Notes: generated by a model not told the origin, from the letters alone. A DNA stretch of 64,000 nucleotides from Ptychodera flava (GCF_041260155.1 NC_091931.1:27235654-27299653); one strand, 5' to 3'. Shown: positions 36,151 through 48,534, counted from the first letter of the stretch. Numbers and translations are program-made.

Positions 36151-39100
36151 TGTCATTGTAAATGACTTGTTGAGTTAATGGTTGTATCACAGTATTCGAT
36201 ATATCTAATTCTGTATTTTTTCCATTTTATATTCTGAATAATTACATTAAACATATTTCACTGTCTCCAGTACATTACATTTAAGTATTTTCACTTCATG
36301 CACTTTATCCCTTTCACACATGTTCAAATATCTGACCAGAGAACAAACACTAAATAGTCCAGGATGGGAGCTACAGTGTCATTGACGCTATTTTTACCAG
36401 TGTTGTAGGACCTGTACACCATAAATTTAGGTGAAGGGACTAGAAAATGATTTTGCACAATATGGTAACTGTCAGCAACTTCTATATCTCCAGCACTGCT
36501 GTTTATAAAGCTATGACATAGAACATTTGTGTTTAATATATCCATGTATATACGCAGGAAATGTTACGCAAAGCAGAAGTAAATTTTATGCATGTCTTTC
36601 CGTAATACTGGTATGTAATGTGGTTCTGTATCAAATGTATGTGTCATTTCTTCTCCTAACGTGGCAGAAAAATGTGGCAAAATTGAGGCAGCAGCAGCAC
36701 TTGTGTGCTTGAACTTGGATGTTTTGTATCATTATACAGTATAAGCCTTCACAGGCAGTCAGTTTTAATCAGAATGTAATAAATTCGGTCCCAATCAAAC
36801 TGGGAGGCAGTGATACCATGAATGTGAAGATGTAGATGTTGAAGTGTATGAGACTCTGTACAAGTTTGTCTCAGAGACTTACAGCCGTTCATAGCTTTCC
36901 ATAGTGACACTCATCGTGTCCTTCCCACAAAGCATTATAAATGTTGTAATTGGTGTTATTCAAATGTAGGCTAGGTGCTATTAGTGCTGTTGTAACAGCC
37001 CCTATTTTGTCAATTTTGATCCATTTCAAAAGAGGACGTACTCCTCTGTGGAAGAAAAAATCTCGTTTTATTATCGGTACATGACAAATGCCCAGTCATG
37101 GGACAGTATTGTTCTCACTTTGGCACATCATACCCATTTTTTGTGAAGAATTCCTTCATATTGCTTTCCTATGTCAGTGACTGTCTTCTCTAGCTGTTGT
37201 CCAGTGGAGTATTTGCTACCAGGTGGAAATAGAACATCCATCTCTACCATGTTGTCGAAAGGAGTGATTGCTTAAATAAAACGTACATCTCTTCTTTGTC
37301 GTCCAGTAGAGTGATTGCAAAAATAGAAACCCAACGTTTGCCATAATGGGAGTTCACAAATTGTTGGATAGTATTCTGGTCAATGTCAAGTATACTATGT
37401 TCTACACAGGCTCTGTAATCTACCAGGTGGAGTTAGTGCATAAATACACTATCCTTGTCCTCTACCTTCAAATTCTTACCGATACAACTTTATATAGTTG
37501 ATAGACAAGTGAGAGTATGGAAATACAGTATTTTAGAATTTCAATCTTTTCCTTCAAATTCTGTTTTAGAATTCACAGAGTAGCATGTTTTTCTTTAGGC
37601 AAAACTTGTAGATATACTATGTACTATACTTTTGCAACTCTTGTCTGTACATTACATTTTGACAAACCTTTAATTTATTGGGGAAAATATACAGTGATTT
37701 ACTTTTTTGCATACAAAAAGCAATCCATGAATTATAAAAAATAAATTTTTACACATAGGGTGTAATGTCTATGGTAAATTGAAGATTACTGATGGCAGAT
37801 TTTGTCATTTATATGTTCTGTTTATATTTGTGCGGGATCAACCTTTGAATGTTAGTAGGGTTGCCTGACATTTTGGCAAAAGGTTGTGTCATTCCAATAT
37901 ACAGGGAAGGTGGGATGAAAACATTTTGGTTCAGAGGGATGGGAAAAATTGCCAATTGCATTATGAAATAAGTTCATCGAGACTTTTTGAGATTTTGAGT
38001 CGTTTGGTTGTTTACTTAAAGCAAGTATCACATGTAGGATTGTACATGTTGCTTAATCTTCGTAGTAACAAAGCAGGGAAGGAGGACATGACTGGTGGGA
38101 AACTTTGTATATATTATACAGCTTTATTCTGTACCTGAAATGTCTGAGAAATACTCCAGCTGTGAATGCTGATGTTATTTCACTGGGTTCTAATGAAATT
38201 GATCTGTAACTTTCAATGTGTCATGACGTTCCTATGGAAGTAGTGTATCAGTATTTTGTGGACATGTGTTCCTGTGTGTCAGCTGTGGTTTATGTACTGA
38301 TGTGATTTTGAAGGATGTTTATTGTTTTCCTCTCTTCACTGTGTAATTACTGTAGCATCAAAAGCATGGCAAAGTAAAGTGATATTTAACAAAAATACCT
38401 ACGATTACTGTGTTGAGTTCCTGCGTTTTCTGATGAAAGACTGTATAATGACAAACAGTAAAAATTTCTTCAATGAATGTTCAGTGTTTAAACAATACTG
38501 GTATGCACATTAAAGAAAATCTGCAGGTTGAATAACTGAACACACACAGTTACAACACTCTTTCAAGGCAATGGCTCCAAACCTAGCTTTAATACCAGTC
38601 TGTCCACAGCCAATGTGTGTTGTCCATGAAACCTGCTACTTGTGAACTCTAGCTTTGAAGGCACAAATCACCACTGCATTACAGAAGTGTTCATTTAGGG
38701 ATTGAAGAAAATACATTATGCAGCACTTTGGCCATTATTGAAACTGTCACTTTGTGGCCAAGAGATGGGTGTGCCATCCTGTGCAAGGGGAAGAGAAGAC
38801 AAAATGATATACACATGAGCATAACTGCATTAAAGTCGTTTCTTGGACAGCCCAAAAAAACTTTGCATATCAATATAGTATTGAGCAAACTATTTCTTTA
38901 CCAAACAATGAAAATGTTGAGGAAAGTTAAAAAAAAATGGTTCCAGTAAATGCTGTGATATATAACCTCCATGAAGTATCTGTGACATTAGATTTACGGA
39001 AGCTATGTGTCGGAATTTATCCCGCAAATCTTGAAGAATAATATTACTGTACCTGGTCGTCACACATGTAAATTTTGTATTCTGTGAACAGCTAGTTGTG

Positions 39101-42100
39101 GCATTTTGAACAAGTGGCTGACAAAGCACCTTTTGTCTTAAGTAGAATGAAAACTGAAAGAGAATGATGTTGGTTTCGGTTCCAAACAGGAAAAATGAAA
39201 AAGGCGGCAATGACACACAATGTACACACACGGTCCCTCCACAGTAGAGGTTACCTGCCGATAAGCAAACTGCAAACTGCAAGCGTGCAGTACAGACCAT
39301 CATTTTACAGCGATCATCATATCGAGATCATTTGAGTTATATTGTCTACAATGTGAGGATTTTTATGGTTTTAATATCGCGCTTTGTTTTTCTTTACATT
39401 AAACACCAAAAAATAATTACCTGCCCCTTTGATCATGTAAATTATTTGATCTTTTGTAGTGATGAATAAAATCTCTTTCCTAACACTGAATACCCCTAGA
39501 CTGCCATTTTAGAAAACAGATTCCGATGGTTCACTGAAGTTTCAGATTCCACTTGGCTGAATACCACTTGGTTCTATATTCATTTAGAATTAAGGGCATG
39601 AAAGCTTACTGATTAAATGCAAATGTAAATATTGCTGTTACATTTGACGTGCACAGGCTTTGCTGAAGTGCATGAAGCTGATGCATTGTCACAGTGGCAC
39701 TTATGAAGGGCATTGAGAGGCTATGATAGGATTTCAGCGACATCAATTTGCTCATTATAATAATACACTGGTAGCTTCTTTGGGCTATCGTCTCTTAACC
39801 TCTGTATCTATTCCAGGAACCTTGAACTGAATACGTCCTCGGCAAATAAATTTCATAGACGATAAGAATTTGAAGTTATCTGAGAAATTTGCATATCAAA
39901 GGCTGACTCCATGTAGGGTAAATGTTTAATAAAGGTTTTATCAAATTTAATCTGCCTGGTAGAGTACACACACATTGATGGATATCATGGTGTATGGTAG
40001 CAAATGTGAATTCACTTTCGTGACATTTTGCTGAAAATCAATAACATTGAAGGATAAAATACAGAGCTACAACTTTAGCCAATGAGTTAGAAAAATCAAT
40101 GTTTTATCTTGGTTTTTCAAATCAAAACGTTCAGATTGGTTGTATTCTTCACAGATCAAAGTTCAATTTATGATGTGACACTATTCAAGAGATGATGTTG
40201 CTTAGAGCAAATTTACACAATAAACGCTGCATGAAACTTGATAATTTATTCTGGATTTTAAGTTTATCAAACTGATTCATTTTCTTACAATCTTCTGTCG
40301 AAGGTGTGCTTAAATACAAACTAGAGCGTACAAAATCACAGTCATGTCTTTGTCACGGTGAAGTTAATTGGCAAATGAATTCTAGTCGGGACTGAAAAAC
40401 TCAGTTGTCAACAATAATGTTTGACATTATATACATGCACGCAGGCTGTAGATGAGATGAATACTGTGTAGGCACCAAAATGATTTTGGAGAAGAACAAG
40501 AAAATGCATTTTACTCAAAGATCAAACATTACAGAAGACACATAAGAAGTTACAGATAATTTTAAATAGCATTTAATCTTTTGCCGATTCCAAATTACAA
40601 TGAAAATAAATTTTTTTCAAGAGAGCACTGTTGCAGTTCAGAGCTTGTTCATGCCTCCATGTGCTCATCAGATAGTTCACGTAAGACAAAGTTCTCAGCT
40701 TTGTACAAATTCAAGCCTTTGCCAGTATGGCTGTGTGGCTGTCCTGCTGATTACTACACAGCAGGTGAAAGGCTTTCTATACCCTAGAATAATTTCAATC
40801 TGGCTGATCGCCCCAAGCAGGCTATTATAGGGTCATTGTCTCCTCATCTATCAATAATTCAAGATATATCTTTATGCACGCTGTACATCCTGCTCTATGA
40901 TTTTCTCTTTCACATGTAAATTTTCATCAAGTGTATTGTTAGGGTTTTTGGTGATACCTTCGATGGGTATTTTTTCGAGAAAATTACTGGAAAAAATTTA
41001 CCCTGATTACAGAAATTCATTATCCTCCTGTACAATTTAAAGTCCTGATATTACGCCATGTTCATGATTTGAGTGTTGAAAGCATTGTCATTAACCTCTC
41101 AATTATTCAGATTTAATTTCTGCAAGTTTCCTATATCTGTAAAATATGTAGGTGAATGCTTGCTACATTAATAAATGGTTCTTTGATCTTTATTCAGAAA
41201 ACCTACATCAATAGTTAAATCACTGGCTGCGTGCACATGCACTGCAGTCCCTCCTGGAGGGATTCTGCATGCCTACTTTGACCATCCCTGGAAATTTTAT
41301 GTATCAGAATGGCAGACAGCAGGTCCTTGGTTTTATTGAAGACTGAAACACCTGGGTTCATGGTCTATCATTTGAGAGTAAATTGGCAAAATGGCAGAGG
41401 AACAGGATACATGCAATGATCCATAGCTGGTTGTATGAGATATTTGATCATTAGGAAGAGAAAATAAGGAGAATCATTTGTCAAAATTACATTGATACTG
41501 ATGTATTGCGGTGGATAATTGTGAACAGAAGAGAATCATTATACTTTTTTCTTGGAAGAATAAACTGACTCTTCTGCTGCCATGACAAACTGATGGAATG
41601 GAAAAAGTTAAGGTACTCTTTAATATGGATGCCAAACAGTTTTTCAGTTTGTTCATGAGCTAAATGTATAAACCACAATTTACTCGCAGGTTGCTCTGAA
41701 TTCCTTCAGCAAAGCAATTTGCCCTAGCTGAACTCAAAACATTATCTACATGAACTACATGAATTTTTACCTCATTATTGGAAGAAAAGTTTTCTAGAAA
41801 CTTTAATAGTCAGGGAAAGATAACAGAAAACTGAGAGTTCCAACTTAACCTTTGACAAAACTTTCAATGATGATGGACATTTCGCTCAGATGGCAAGTGC
41901 GCCCTCAGGCGACAAAAAGGGAATTTTTTTTCGCTTGTACCCTCCCAGTAATGTACTGAAAACAGCAAGGGCATTTGATCATTTGTAGTGGTGGTGAAAG
42001 TATTTTAGCCTTTCCTTGTTCATTAATGTGCTTGTTAGCTTATAAGGAAAGTGTTGACTCCACCACAGATAAATCACATTTTAATCAGATTTGAATGGAT

Positions 42101-42551
42101 GAAGAAATGTTATACAACTGGTTGGTAAAATCACAGTCATCTCAGAACATGGCCATTTTGATAGATCTTGGGGACAGATTGTATTCCAGAACATGTATGA
42201 TTTATACAAGGCCTTGGAGTGCAGCACAAGGTAAAACTGTTGACCTAATTATTTGAGGTTGATGATATTATCATTTTAATTAATGTAGGTTGGATATACT
42301 TGTTCTGACAACTTACATGGCAAATGATGCATGCTTAGCATGACAATTGAACTCACTTAAAAGTGAATCTCATATTTGCATAAAGTTAAAATGCATAACC
42401 ATGGCAATTCAGTAGTTTGAATAGTTTTCCTAAATTGTTAGTGGAAAATAGGTTATCATCATTTGAACCATCCCTAGACTGGATCCAAGCTGACTAAAAC
42501 TACAAAATCAATACAGATGTTCATATTCTCAACTTAATTTGTTGAATACAC

Positions 42552-42698
42552 TTTAGCTGTGGAAACGCAGCTATCTATTGGCGGGGTAGCGTGCGTCGTT
42601 ATGCGGGTCAAAGGTCAAACCCAGTGGAGGGGTTGACCTTTGACCCGCATAACGACGCACGCTACCCCGCCAATAATAGCTGCGTTTCCACAGCTAAA
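42552..42698. mobile_element. 147-bp near-perfect palindrome with 5-bp target duplication
   Basis: The two arms of about 67 bp, TTTAGCTGTGGAAACGCAGC inward and its inverse at the right, differ by a single one-base indel. The central loop is about 13 bp (ACCCAGTGGAGGGG). TACAC lies directly on both sides (42547-42551 and 42699-42703). Each arm ends in GGGTCAAAGGTCA, a DR1-like word. It is probably a very young foldback element, and has no coding capacity. Confidence 0.85.
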
Positions 42699-43617
42699 TA
42701 CACTTCTATCCTGAACACGCTAACTTTAGATCATTAACGAAGTTCCTTTGCTGCTTACTGTATTAGTTGATTGCTATCTTTCATATGCAGTATCCTCCAT
42801 GAACTGAAAACTTAGAGGTTTCCATGAATTATTTGCACACAATAACTTTGCAAAAACTTCTGAATTGTGCCATCCGCTGGAAGATGGTTTTACATTTTTG
42901 CCTAGGTACCAGAACACTAGAAGAGTAACGGCTCATATGCAGTCGGTGAAATTGTACACCTTCTTGTATTAAAGCTTTTGTGTTTGATATTTTGTTCAAT
43001 TGTACATCCTACAGTATATACAGAGTAAAGTGAAGGAATGAACTTCAAGAGACTGTAGCATTGATGGTTAGGCGATCGTGAACTTTGGAAGCCTGTCATG
43101 TGGATGGTAGGGCTTGGCTTACAAGTAACTTACTACTGCACACGCCCAAGAACAGCACAGTGACCAATGGACCAAACTATAATCCTATGGTATCCCTGTG
43201 TTTGCCAATGATTGATTACCCATAATTCTATGTGTAAAATACACAAAATCTGACCTACTCTGTTTCAAATCTGCTTACAATAAACATATTTTTCTGCATG
43301 AAAACAAATGTTAGACTTTTCATGTGGTTGAGGATCATAAAGAAGCTTGATAAGCTTCCGATTTGATATCAAAAGACTGACGATACACTAAGATTGAAGC
43401 CTCTGCAGTGAAAATGTGGACCTATATTCATGACAAGAGACTAATGCCTCTTGTGCATTTACACCTCTAAGAGGAGTACTATCAAGATTTAGCCCCTGTT
43501 GAAATAATGCTAGTTTGTTCATTTGCAATATATATCTTACTACCTAGGTTTGTTGACACTAGTATCTAATATTACACAATGTCACTGTGAAACATGTTTT
43601 GTCTTACTGTAAAGGCT

Positions 43618-43930
43618 CAGCAGCTGTAACTTTCAATGACCTTTTTCCACTATTTTTGCTTGTGATGGCGGCCAGTTTCTTATCTACTCCCCAAAGCATG
43701 TTGAGATACACAAGGTTCAGCTTGTCAACTCAGTCTGTACATGTGTAGATGTCATTGTTATTGTTGACAAGTGAATTCCCGACAAGACTACAATTCAAAT
43801 GAAAACAACAGCAGTACCAGTTGACACAAGTAGATGCTGTTTTGAAAAACTAAATACATGTAGTTGGTGTTTCAACATGTTTTGGGGGTAAAACAAGAAC
43901 TTGTGATTGTGTCATGGTGTGCTTGGATCA
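43618..43930. mobile_element. Inverted-repeat element, family D copy 3
   Basis: It contains TCTACTCCCCAAAGCATGTT, AGCTTGTCAACTCAGTCTGT and, inverted, AACATGTTTTGGGG, in the same order as 6975-7322 and 10655-10890. Borders are approximate. Confidence 0.55.
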
Positions 43931-46065
43931 CGATAGAATTCTCTGAAACCAATTTCATGATTTAACGATGCAGAATTTGATGTTTGTAGGAAATAGTCAT
44001 GAAAGAACAAATATGGTTGTCTAAAACACATTTATTCATGCGTTCATAACACTGAGGTGTGTATCCAAGTAGGAAGTAAACATTTTATCCAAACAATATT
44101 GATAATAAAAGGAGGGGCTGTCCCATCCGCGGCTGTACATGTGGGTCCCATACAACAGGTATGTTGTAATGCACAACATATCCCACCATCCCTTGTGCAT
44201 GCCAAAAAGTTTTAAATGGTGGCTGCACTGAAACCGGTGACAGTGGCTGAAACACCTTCAGATAAAAGAAGGGACGCAACCACAGATTATTTAGAAAAGT
44301 CTTGATGTGATTTGTAAGCACAAAATCTGACGAATATTGAACATACATCAAATGCTGAATTTGCTCAACATTTGCACAACATGAATCACCAATTTCTGGG
44401 AAGAGACAATGTTTATCAACAAGAAAATTGCGCAGCCGAAGATGGGACAACCCTCTCCCTTTAAATTACAACTACTCAGAAAATCTCATACCTCCCCTTG
44501 TAAACTTAATTTTAACGGACCACTGTGTGACTCACAATGAGCATCGCAAAAAAAAATGCCCATAACTTATGCTGATACACTCATTCAGCAAACTCGTTCT
44601 GGAGTTCTGTAAACCTACAAAAATTTACATATTTTTGGAGTTAGTTTTGAAGATTTCTTTGAGTCAGTACTTCATCAATGCATGATGCACACACAACATT
44701 TTCTTGAATCGGGTGGAACTTTCAAATTGGCGAATAGGTCACATTAAATGATGATAACCTTTTGACCATCAACTTTTGATACAACCCTGTAGTTTTCTAC
44801 TGAAAAGTTGGAATTCAATATGCAGAAATGGGGTAAAAAAGCTACTGTCCCACAATTCCATATGGTATCAAGAGGTCAACAAATAGGATCCGTTCAGTAC
44901 TCATATTATATGGTAACACCTACCACAAGTTGTCTGAATCATTAAAATAGAATAGAGCAGTCTTGCAAACTATTAAAGACAGGTATTCCAGCGTTCATTC
45001 TTCAAAGATTTGCATTGGTATTCACTCGTCCACACAGGTCTGGGAATGCAAAATCACCAAACCCAAGAAAAATTGGTGATCCTTGACCTTGAACCACTGG
45101 ATTTGATCACACCTTATGGATGGTACATTTTCAAAGGCAAATTTTGTGGCTATTTGAATCAAAGGAGCCATTCTACTTTTCTTGGAAAAAAGCAAGTGGA
45201 ACTTCAGCGCTATTGTATTGGTGAAGCTTGAATCGAGCAAAGAGATTTGTTCATTCTCGATTTTGATATATCCTGAGGCTGTATTACATCCCCAGCATCT
45301 ACAGGTGGAACATGGTTTTGCAAAACATCTTTGCCATTGGACAAATCTGCAGAAACTTTGAGAAAGAGCACTCTGCAACGCTTTTGGGTATTGGTTATAG
45401 TAAGAACGGCAAAACTTTCTGGCACATATACAGAAATTAGTCCTGGAACCTTTGACCATTGCTTCCGCTCATCACTAGTAGTATGTGGTATTTATACTTA
45501 GTACTTACTCTACATCATGTACACTATACAAATACAGTTTAATGTGCAAAGTGTTATTCACAAGAACACATGCATGATGCAGCTGATGACGGTCATTAAA
45601 AAGTCTCGTGACACTTTCCTTTCACAGAAGACTTTACTCTCTGAAGATAACTGTCCTCCAAACAATACTTGGTAGGTGCTTTGATGAATTATTTGCCTTG
45701 GCTACCTTCTTTGTGACCAAAGTCCTTGTAAAAATTGTATGGTTTATTCAAAATAATCTTCTGCAGACTGTTCCTTTTGTAAAAGCATCCATCCGGTGAC
45801 ACTGACAGGTAACTTCTACCTTCACGATTGAAGACACCCTAAAGGACCAACATTATACTTTGGACGACATCACCAGATGGGTGTCTCTCAGTCTCAAACT
45901 CTTGTCTCAAACCCCTGTTCTCCACAAATTCAACTTCAAAGTTCAAGCTCAAAACGACCCTGCTGTAGCATGCTTGAAGTCATTCACTGGAAAAACGTGT
46001 CCATGAAAGGCCATGATCGCATCACCATTATGACAGAAGTTCGTATTATGATATTTGCTCTGTCG

Positions 46066-46071
46066 TTTATT
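46066..46071 (-). terminator. Candidate TIMM8 polyadenylation signal
   Basis: TTTATT on + reads AATAAA on -, 142 bp after the TIMM8 stop. Use is inferred. Confidence 0.4.
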
Positions 46072-46212
46072 TTCAGGAAGGTCTTTCCTGCGTCGTAGCT
46101 GTGTGTGAACTCGTGAATAGCAATGTTCATTGTGAGTCAACTCTTTGGCTGTGCTTTTCTCAATTTGTCTGAGAAAATCTATTAATCAAGCGTAAAAAAC
46201 ACCATCGTTCAC

Positions 46213-46476
46213 TTATTGGGCCATCCCTTTAGACTGCATACTTTCTAGTCGGTTAACAATAAAATTAGTCGTATCGATGAATCTTTCTACACAGTTCGAC
46301 AGGCAACTCTCTGTCTTTGAGTCCAGTTTACTCCCGAGTCGGGAGTCGGCGACACACTTGTCCCAACATTGAGCGGTGAGTTGGTGAACCAGAGACTGGA
46401 ACCGCTGTTTCTGCGACTCTACGTTCAAAAAGTGTGCGATTTCTGGATCTACGTCTTGATTGGGAAGTCCTGCCAT
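46213..46476 (-). CDS. TIMM8: TIMM8, small Tim chaperone of the mitochondrial intermembrane space
   Basis: A single-exon 87-residue protein. It starts [20 protein letters not shown], then [20 protein letters not shown], then [20 protein letters not shown] and ends [15 protein letters not shown] and CLSNC form the twin CX3C motif; QKQRFQ-LVHQ-T--CW-KC and [15 protein letters not shown] match TIMM8A more closely than TIMM8B. The start is the first ATG in frame (plus 46474-46476) with a favourable AAGATGG context. TIMM8 forms a hexamer with TIMM13 that escorts beta-hairpin carriers such as Tim23 across the intermembrane space. It diverges from TERF2IP. Confidence 0.95.
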   Translation of the reverse strand: MAGLPNQDVDPEIAHFLNVESQKQRFQSLVHQLTAQCWDKCVADSRLGSKLDSKTESCLSNCVERFIDTTNFIVNRLESMQSKGMAQ

Positions 46477-46931
46477 CTTGATCAAATCCTGTCGAATGTA
46501 ATGTTGTAAAGTTCAGGGTAAAAATCTCCAGACTTGATCGAACTTGATTCAGTGTACGCGGTGTAGTCCTCGTGGTGCAGAGCGTTCGCCGACTGACCTT
46601 AGACCGTGAACAGTGTAATGACCCTTTCACCTATCCCAGAATGCAATATCACACCGGAATTTGTGCATTACTTTTCATGGGGTATGCATTGTAGCTTCTT
46701 TATTTTTATACCATTCTAAAGTTAAAATGGCAATGATAAAAGCCTACACTTACTTTTTTGTTAAGTGTATCTATTTCTGACGTGGGTTTCCTGACAAATA
46801 CAATTTTACAAATCTTTTATTTTAGTTCTCGACAAAGCTCATCACCGAAACACCCCTATTAAATAATATCACTTCAACCGGATCCGGACGTGAGCTCGGC
46901 CCGCGAAACCTTCCGAAACACAAATCTGAAA
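46477..46931. promoter_or_regulatory. Divergent promoter interval between TIMM8 and TERF2IP
   Basis: 455 bp separate the two divergent start codons. No TATA box is visible close to either; CpG occurs on both sides (CCGGATCCGGACG near 46878). A shared promoter is inferred from spacing and orientation only. Confidence 0.6.
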
Positions 46932-47054
46932 ATGGCTGATGACGATGTAGATTTCTCCCATTCGTCCACACTGTTTACAGCCGACGATGGCCAACCGGTA
47001 ACATTTTACATGCGACCTTGTGACGCAAGAGCAAGGATCCGCCCGATTGTCGAG
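46932..47054 (+). CDS. TERF2IP: TERF2IP (RAP1), first coding exon
   Basis: It encodes MADDDVDFSHSSTLFTADDG, then QPVTFYMRPCDARARIRPIV, and ends GAG|GTAAGC (phase 0). HSSTLF--DDG---FY-RP---R is the conserved N terminus of RAP1, which precedes its BRCT domain. RAP1 binds TRF2 at telomeres and also works in gene regulation outside telomeres. Only 41 codons fall in this exon. The BRCT, Myb and C-terminal exons were not found in the remaining 17 kb and are probably to the right. Confidence 0.9.
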
Positions 47055-47157
47055 GTAAGCTCGAATATTAGTGGTATGCTGCCACGCCATATGCAATGGT
47101 ACATGTTATTGTTACGTCTAAAAAAAATGAAGTTGCGGTTTCTGCAGTTCCGTAGCC

Positions 47158-47189
47158 CATGGATGTAAAAAATATTTTTTACATCCATG
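47158..47189. repeat. 32-bp perfect palindrome with flanking CGTAGCC
   Basis: CATGGATGTAAAAAAT followed by its exact reverse complement. CGTAGCC lies immediately left (47151-47157) and right (47190-47196). A further inverted pair, CTGCAGTTCCGTAG near 47142 and CTATGGAACTGCAG near 47237, encloses it. Confidence 0.85.
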
Positions 47190-47814
47190 CGTAGCCACCA
47201 CAGCTCTCCTCACAAAATCGCCGTTGGAAGCTGTGGACTATGGAACTGCAGCAACAGGCGCCAACACTGTAATTTGTTGAGGGATCGTGATTCACTCTGT
47301 AAATAATGAAGGTAGAACCACATGGAACAGAGTAATTTTGATGTGCAATGGTGTTGTTTATGTTGTTGTTGGGTAATAAAAATTGAAGAACACAAAGTGT
47401 GGCCAGGGGGATATATATCCGATATAATATCGTCACTTCGCAAAGCCCCTTTGAGGCGCGCGTTGATACAACAATCAAGGGGGCTTCGCGAAACCACAAT
47501 CGAAGCGCCAATGCTTTGACGTGCCAAGATGTATCCAGGGGTCTCGGCCAGTAGGGGAGGTCGGAAGGAATATGATTGCATTAGCTTTCCCATGAAATGT
47601 AAAATCTTAGCACCATTTTACATGTGGTATAGCTGAAAAATAATGAAAAAGTGAAAAATAACCAAACTGATGACATATGTACACCGTACCATAATTACTA
47701 GGAATCTGTGTTTTGTGTACGGCGATTTGACTCAATCAGTTTGTGGGTATACCACTTGTAAAATGGTGCCAAAATATTTCATCAACATCAACATATGAAC
47801 GAAAGGCAATAGGC

Positions 47815-48534
47815 ATGGCGGCGGTTACAGTGGTTACTCCGAGAGCTCTCCTGTTTGTTGTGATTTTCTACAATAGTTTTTGTCAACTTCCAACAAGTTG
47901 GACATGTCACCATAAGGTAACTCCTTATGAAACTCACTGCGACAGTTTCAACCATGTTCAATCATTACGGGACCGTTTATTCGAAATCTCGAGTGTATGC
48001 AAGCCATTCGGTTTTGCAACGTTGTCAGTATTACGTAACACAAAGCCCAGGACCTATGCAGTATCGTTTCGCACCAGTCGAAGTGTCCTCTGTCTTCTGT
48101 TACTGGTATCTGGTGATGTTCAATGCAACCCAGGGCCACGCACCAAATTTCCATGTGGTGCGTGTTCAAATGCAGTGAAAAATAACCAAATGGGCCTACT
48201 CTGTTCTGTTTGCAACACTTGGTTCCACATAAAATGCGAGCGAATTTCATTGAAACAATATGAGAGGCTTTATGTAAATTACAACGAAGACTGGTGCTGT
48301 ACCAGGTGTGCCATGCCATCTATTGATAGCATCGATCTGTCAAATGACATACCGATCATCGACCAGGAGCTTCATGAAAGGAACATGGAGTCTGCTACTA
48401 CTACTAATGGCGATGCGAGAGAACAAGACAGAAAATTTACGTCGATTGACAGTCGAACCTTAGGAGCGGATACTCAAGCTAAAGTGCATTTTCCCTCACA
48501 GGCTCATAACAGCCTTTTTAATGTTTCCAAATGA
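47815..48534 (+). CDS. LINE ORF1: 2A-like motif followed by a PHD finger
   Basis: From the first ATG the product is 239 residues (an upstream in-frame GTG could add 24). A hydrophobic N-terminal stretch (residues 11-25) is followed by a second one, SVLCLLLLVSGDVQCNPGP (to residue 108), which matches the -D-V/I-x-x-N-P-G-P 2A-like pattern known from non-LTR elements, though Q replaces the usual E. Residues 113-168 are a C4HC3 PHD finger: PCGAC, LCSVC, WFHIKC, WCCTRC. The remainder is acidic and polar. The stop overlaps the ORF2 start. Confidence 0.85.
   Translation: MAAVTVVTPRALLFVVIFYNSFCQLPTSWTCHHKVTPYETHCDSFNHVQSLRDRLFEISSVCKPFGFATLSVLRNTKPRTYAVSFRTSRSVLCLLLLVSGDVQCNPGPRTKFPCGACSNAVKNNQMGLLCSVCNTWFHIKCERISLKQYERLYVNYNEDWCCTRCAMPSIDSIDLSNDIPIIDQELHERNMESATTTNGDAREQDRKFTSIDSRTLGADTQAKVHFPSQAHNSLFNVSK

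Larger units (their letters stand above)
33885..36372. mobile_element. AGCT-ended (GTAT)n-bearing repeat, copy 2, with a nested insertion
   Basis: It starts TAGCTCCCATAGCCATATGT and an inverted AGCTCCCAT word (as ATGGGAGCT) ends at 36372. Inside are a (GTAT/GTCT)n run at about 33952-34030, GTCCGTCAACATCAAAAACTCC, a duplicated word at 34463-34512, and the separate TAGTCCCCAC-ended element at 34581-36150. The right border is inferred from the inverted match only. Confidence 0.5.
32964..46212. other. Intergenic DNA between ARFIP and TIMM8
   Basis: About 13 kb. After the ARFIP 3' UTR come nested repeat elements (33885-36372), the perfect-arm palindrome at 42552-42698 and the family D element at 43618-43930. 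Weakly protein-like minus-strand frames at about 44.1-46.1 kb could not be assigned. No host gene is recognised. Confidence 0.6.

Noticed and set aside
38890-39303. 137-codon minus-strand open frame
   Set aside because: No splice context, no family resemblance, and low-complexity Phe-rich ends; likely chance.
44085-46140. Minus-strand frames with protein-like stretches (for example VPESFAVLTITNTQKRCRVL and FEVEFVENRGLRQEFETE)
   Set aside because: They hint at a decayed coding sequence downstream of TIMM8, but frames change, no family could be named and no splice structure was convincing. Not listed as a gene.
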